In this document: positions 62,274-64,000 of the stretch, piece after piece
Layout of the letters: each line of letters starts with the position of its first letter
How positions within the stretch are numbered: the first letter of the stretch is position 1
Origin: Pseudomonas sp. UMAB-08
GTDB lineage: Bacteria > Pseudomonadota > Gammaproteobacteria > Pseudomonadales > Pseudomonadaceae
Length of the DNA stretch: 64,000 nucleotides
Direction: 5' to 3'
NCBI RefSeq assembly: GCF_900095225.1
Contig: NZ_LT607420.1
Coordinates: forward strand, 200,879-264,878
Made by a program: the position numbers and the translations under genes
Notes under the pieces: generated by a model
The model's database searches: none
Seen by the model: only the letters and a program-made list of their open reading frames with translations
Told to the model about the DNA's origin: nothing

Positions 62274-63767
62274 ATGAGCAACATCCCGCACCTGATCAAT
62301 GGCGAGTTCGTTACCGATACCGGCCGTACTGCCGATGTGTTCAATCCATCGACCGGTCAGGCCGTTCATAAAGTCCCCTTGGCTAGCCGCGAAACCGTTC
62401 AACAAGCAATTGATGCTGCCAAGGCTGCGTTTCCCGCCTGGCGCAATACGCCTGCGGCCAAGCGTGCGCAAGTGATGTTCCGCTTCAAGCAATTGCTGGA
62501 GCAGAACGAAGCGCGTATCGCGCAGTTGATCAGCGAAGAACACGGCAAGACCCTGGAAGACGCCGCCGGTGAGTTGAAGCGCGGGATCGAGAACGTCGAA
62601 TACGCGTGTGCCGCGCCAGAGATCCTCAAGGGTGAGTACAGCCGCAACGTAGGGCCAAACATTGACGCATGGTCCGACTTTCAACCGCTGGGTGTGGTTG
62701 CGGGCATCACGCCGTTCAACTTTCCGGCCATGGTCCCGCTGTGGATGTATCCACTGGCGATCGTATGCGGTAACTGCTTCATCCTGAAGCCTTCTGAGCG
62801 TGATCCAAGTTCGACGTTGTTGATCGCTCAACTGTTGAATGAGGCGGGGTTGCCCAACGGCGTGCTTAACGTCGTGCACGGTGACAAAACAGCGGTGGAT
62901 GCGCTGATCGAAGCACCTGAGGTCAAAGCGCTGAGTTTTGTCGGTTCAACGCCTATCGCTGAATACATCTATAGAGAAGCGACTTCCCGCGGCAAGCGTG
63001 TCCAGGCATTGGGCGGCGCGAAGAATCACGCGGTGCTGATGCCCGATGCGGATCTGGACAACGCGGTCAGTGCGTTGATGGGCGCTGCGTATGGTTCTTG
63101 CGGCGAGCGTTGCATGGCGATATCGGTTGCTGTCTGCGTCGGTGATCAGGTCGCCGATGCGTTGGTGGCCAAACTGGTCCCGCAGATCAAGGCGTTGAAG
63201 ATCGGTGCCGGGACTACCTGTGGCCTGGATATGGGGCCGTTGGTCACTGGACAACATCGCGACAAGGTCTGCAGCTATATAGAAGACGGCGTGAGCTCGG
63301 GTGCTGAGCTGGTGATCGATGGTCGCGGTCTGAGCGTTGCGGGCAATGAGGAGGGGTTCTTCCTGGGTGGCTGCCTGTTTGATCGGGTCACGCCGGAGAT
63401 GCGTATCTATAAAGAAGAGATCTTTGGTCCGGTGCTGTGCATCGTTCGGGTCGATAGCCTGGAACAGGCCATGCAACTGATCAACGATCACGAGTATGGC
63501 AATGGCACCTGCATCTTTACCCGTGACGGTGAAGTCGCGCGTTTGTTCTGTGACGAGATTGAAGTCGGCATGGTCGGGGTCAACGTGCCGCTGCCGGTAC
63601 CTGTGGCCTATCACAGCTTCGGCGGCTGGAAGCGTTCGCTGTTTGGCGACCTGCATGCTTATGGCCCGGATGGGGTGCGCTTCTATACGCGCCGCAAAGC
63701 TATTACCCAGCGCTGGCCGCAACGTGCCAGCCATGAGGCCTCGCAGTTTGCCTTTCCTAGTTTGTAA
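62274..63767 (+). CDS. bauC: CoA-acylating (methyl)malonate-semialdehyde dehydrogenase
   Basis: Oxidises malonate semialdehyde to acetyl-CoA and CO2, using NAD and CoA. It has 497 residues of the aldehyde dehydrogenase fold. MMSDH features are GVVAGITPFNFPAMVPLWMY, ILKPSERDPSSTLLIAQLLN, FVGSTPIAEYIY, the GGAKNH motif and the catalytic Cys280 in SCGERCMAIS. The paired bauA makes malonate semialdehyde the likely main substrate. The closely related MmsA of valine catabolism is the alternative, but mmsB is not adjacent here. Confidence 0.92.
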   Translation: MSNIPHLINGEFVTDTGRTADVFNPSTGQAVHKVPLASRETVQQAIDAAKAAFPAWRNTPAAKRAQVMFRFKQLLEQNEARIAQLISEEHGKTLEDAAGELKRGIENVEYACAAPEILKGEYSRNVGPNIDAWSDFQPLGVVAGITPFNFPAMVPLWMYPLAIVCGNCFILKPSERDPSSTLLIAQLLNEAGLPNGVLNVVHGDKTAVDALIEAPEVKALSFVGSTPIAEYIYREATSRGKRVQALGGAKNHAVLMPDADLDNAVSALMGAAYGSCGERCMAISVAVCVGDQVADALVAKLVPQIKALKIGAGTTCGLDMGPLVTGQHRDKVCSYIEDGVSSGAELVIDGRGLSVAGNEEGFFLGGCLFDRVTPEMRIYKEEIFGPVLCIVRVDSLEQAMQLINDHEYGNGTCIFTRDGEVARLFCDEIEVGMVGVNVPLPVPVAYHSFGGWKRSLFGDLHAYGPDGVRFYTRRKAITQRWPQRASHEASQFAFPSL

Positions 63768-63775
63768 GGGATGAA

Positions 63776-63801
63776 AGAGGCGGGCCGTGAGGTCCGCCTC
63801 T
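63776..63801 (+). terminator. Terminator after bauC
   Basis: The stem AGAGGCGGGCC / GGTCCGCCTCT (one G-T pair) has a GTGA loop, 8 bp after the stop codon. A short TTGCGTTT follows rather than a pure T-run. Confidence 0.75.
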
Positions 63802-63851
63802 TGCGTTTAGTGCCCTGTTTTAACGATGTGACATGTTTGTGAAATTAGGTG

Positions 63852-63879
63852 TTGACGGCCCGTCAAATCTCTCTATAAT
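63852..63879 (+). promoter_or_regulatory. Strong sigma-70 promoter, probably rRNA operon P1
   Basis: TTGACG (63852-63857), a 16-bp spacer, then TATAAT (63874-63879) and a GC-rich discriminator (CGCACC), the kind under stringent control. No coding frame follows. The last bases (AAAGAGGTGTTG) are what I recall from the Pseudomonas 16S rRNA leader, where the next bases complete a second -35 TTGACA. The rRNA genes themselves lie past the right edge, so this is an inference. Confidence 0.7.
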
Positions 63880-64000
63880 TCGCACCTCTTCCGGAGCAGA
63901 TGAAACGGAAAACTCCTTGTAAATCAAAGGGTTATCCAGAGTAAGCGGCGAGGAAGGGGTTTTGATCTTCTGGATCGAAAGCGGTAAAAAAGAGGTGTTG

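Noticed and set aside
63880..64000. The 16S rRNA gene itself
   Set aside because: Only a promoter and leader-like sequence are present; no mature 16S 5' end is seen before the window stops.

Overview
The window is a GC-rich, gene-dense stretch of bacterial chromosome from a Pseudomonas, most likely of the fluorescens/putida type. The assignment rests on gene content and order: accC-accB-aroQ-dsbD, then a phosphate-taxis-type chemoreceptor, a GcbA-type diguanylate cyclase, a DUF2333 protein, a NUDIX hydrolase, a SUI1-type factor and speA. As I remember it, this is the order of the PA4848-PA4839 region of P. aeruginosa. The window ends in the promoter and leader of what looks like an rRNA operon. 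I saw no phage, insertion sequence, integrase, CRISPR array or tRNA gene.

Layout. 1-5.9 kb: acetoin catabolism (acoXABC, left end cut) with divergent activator acoR, a textbook sigma-54 promoter and a likely AcoR operator. 5.9-13.9 kb: the core accCB/aroQ/dsbD/chemoreceptor/gcbA block, all on the minus strand. 14.3-20.7 kb: an accessory insertion, all on the plus strand. It holds an orphan type VI secretion tube gene (hcp) with three unrecognised neighbours, then a membrane-SDR fusion/DUF4166/membrane-protein operon, then a two-gene AT-richer cassette. The cassette is flanked by an exact 18-bp direct repeat, and its first gene is frameshifted in a run of seven G. 20.8-25.0 kb: DUF2333, NUDIX, SUI1 and speA. 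25.2-27.7 kb: a second type VI fragment (vgrG plus a DUF4123 adaptor) with no cargo gene.

27.8-40 kb: a MATE exporter, an alpha-2-macroglobulin-like lipoprotein with penicillin-binding protein 1C, two DUF4136 lipoproteins, the tRNA methyltransferase CmoM and a MazG-like pyrophosphohydrolase. 39.5-43.1 kb: a divergent fatty-acyl module (MaoC-type dehydratase, FabG4-type reductase, thiolase). 43-46 kb: an SBF-type transporter, an AraC regulator and a RIO-type kinase. 46.3-49.7 kb: copper efflux (cueR, copA, copZ, and an exported protein of unknown function), with two matching CueR operators. 49.9-59.7 kb: mixed exporters, oxidoreductases, regulators, an adenine deaminase and a calcium/proton antiporter. 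59.8-63.8 kb: beta-alanine catabolism (LysR regulator, bauA, mmsA/bauC).

The most unusual parts are the two orphan type VI pieces, the repeat-flanked cassette with its G-tract frameshift, and a leader before vgrG that can fold in two mutually exclusive ways, one of which covers the ribosome binding site.
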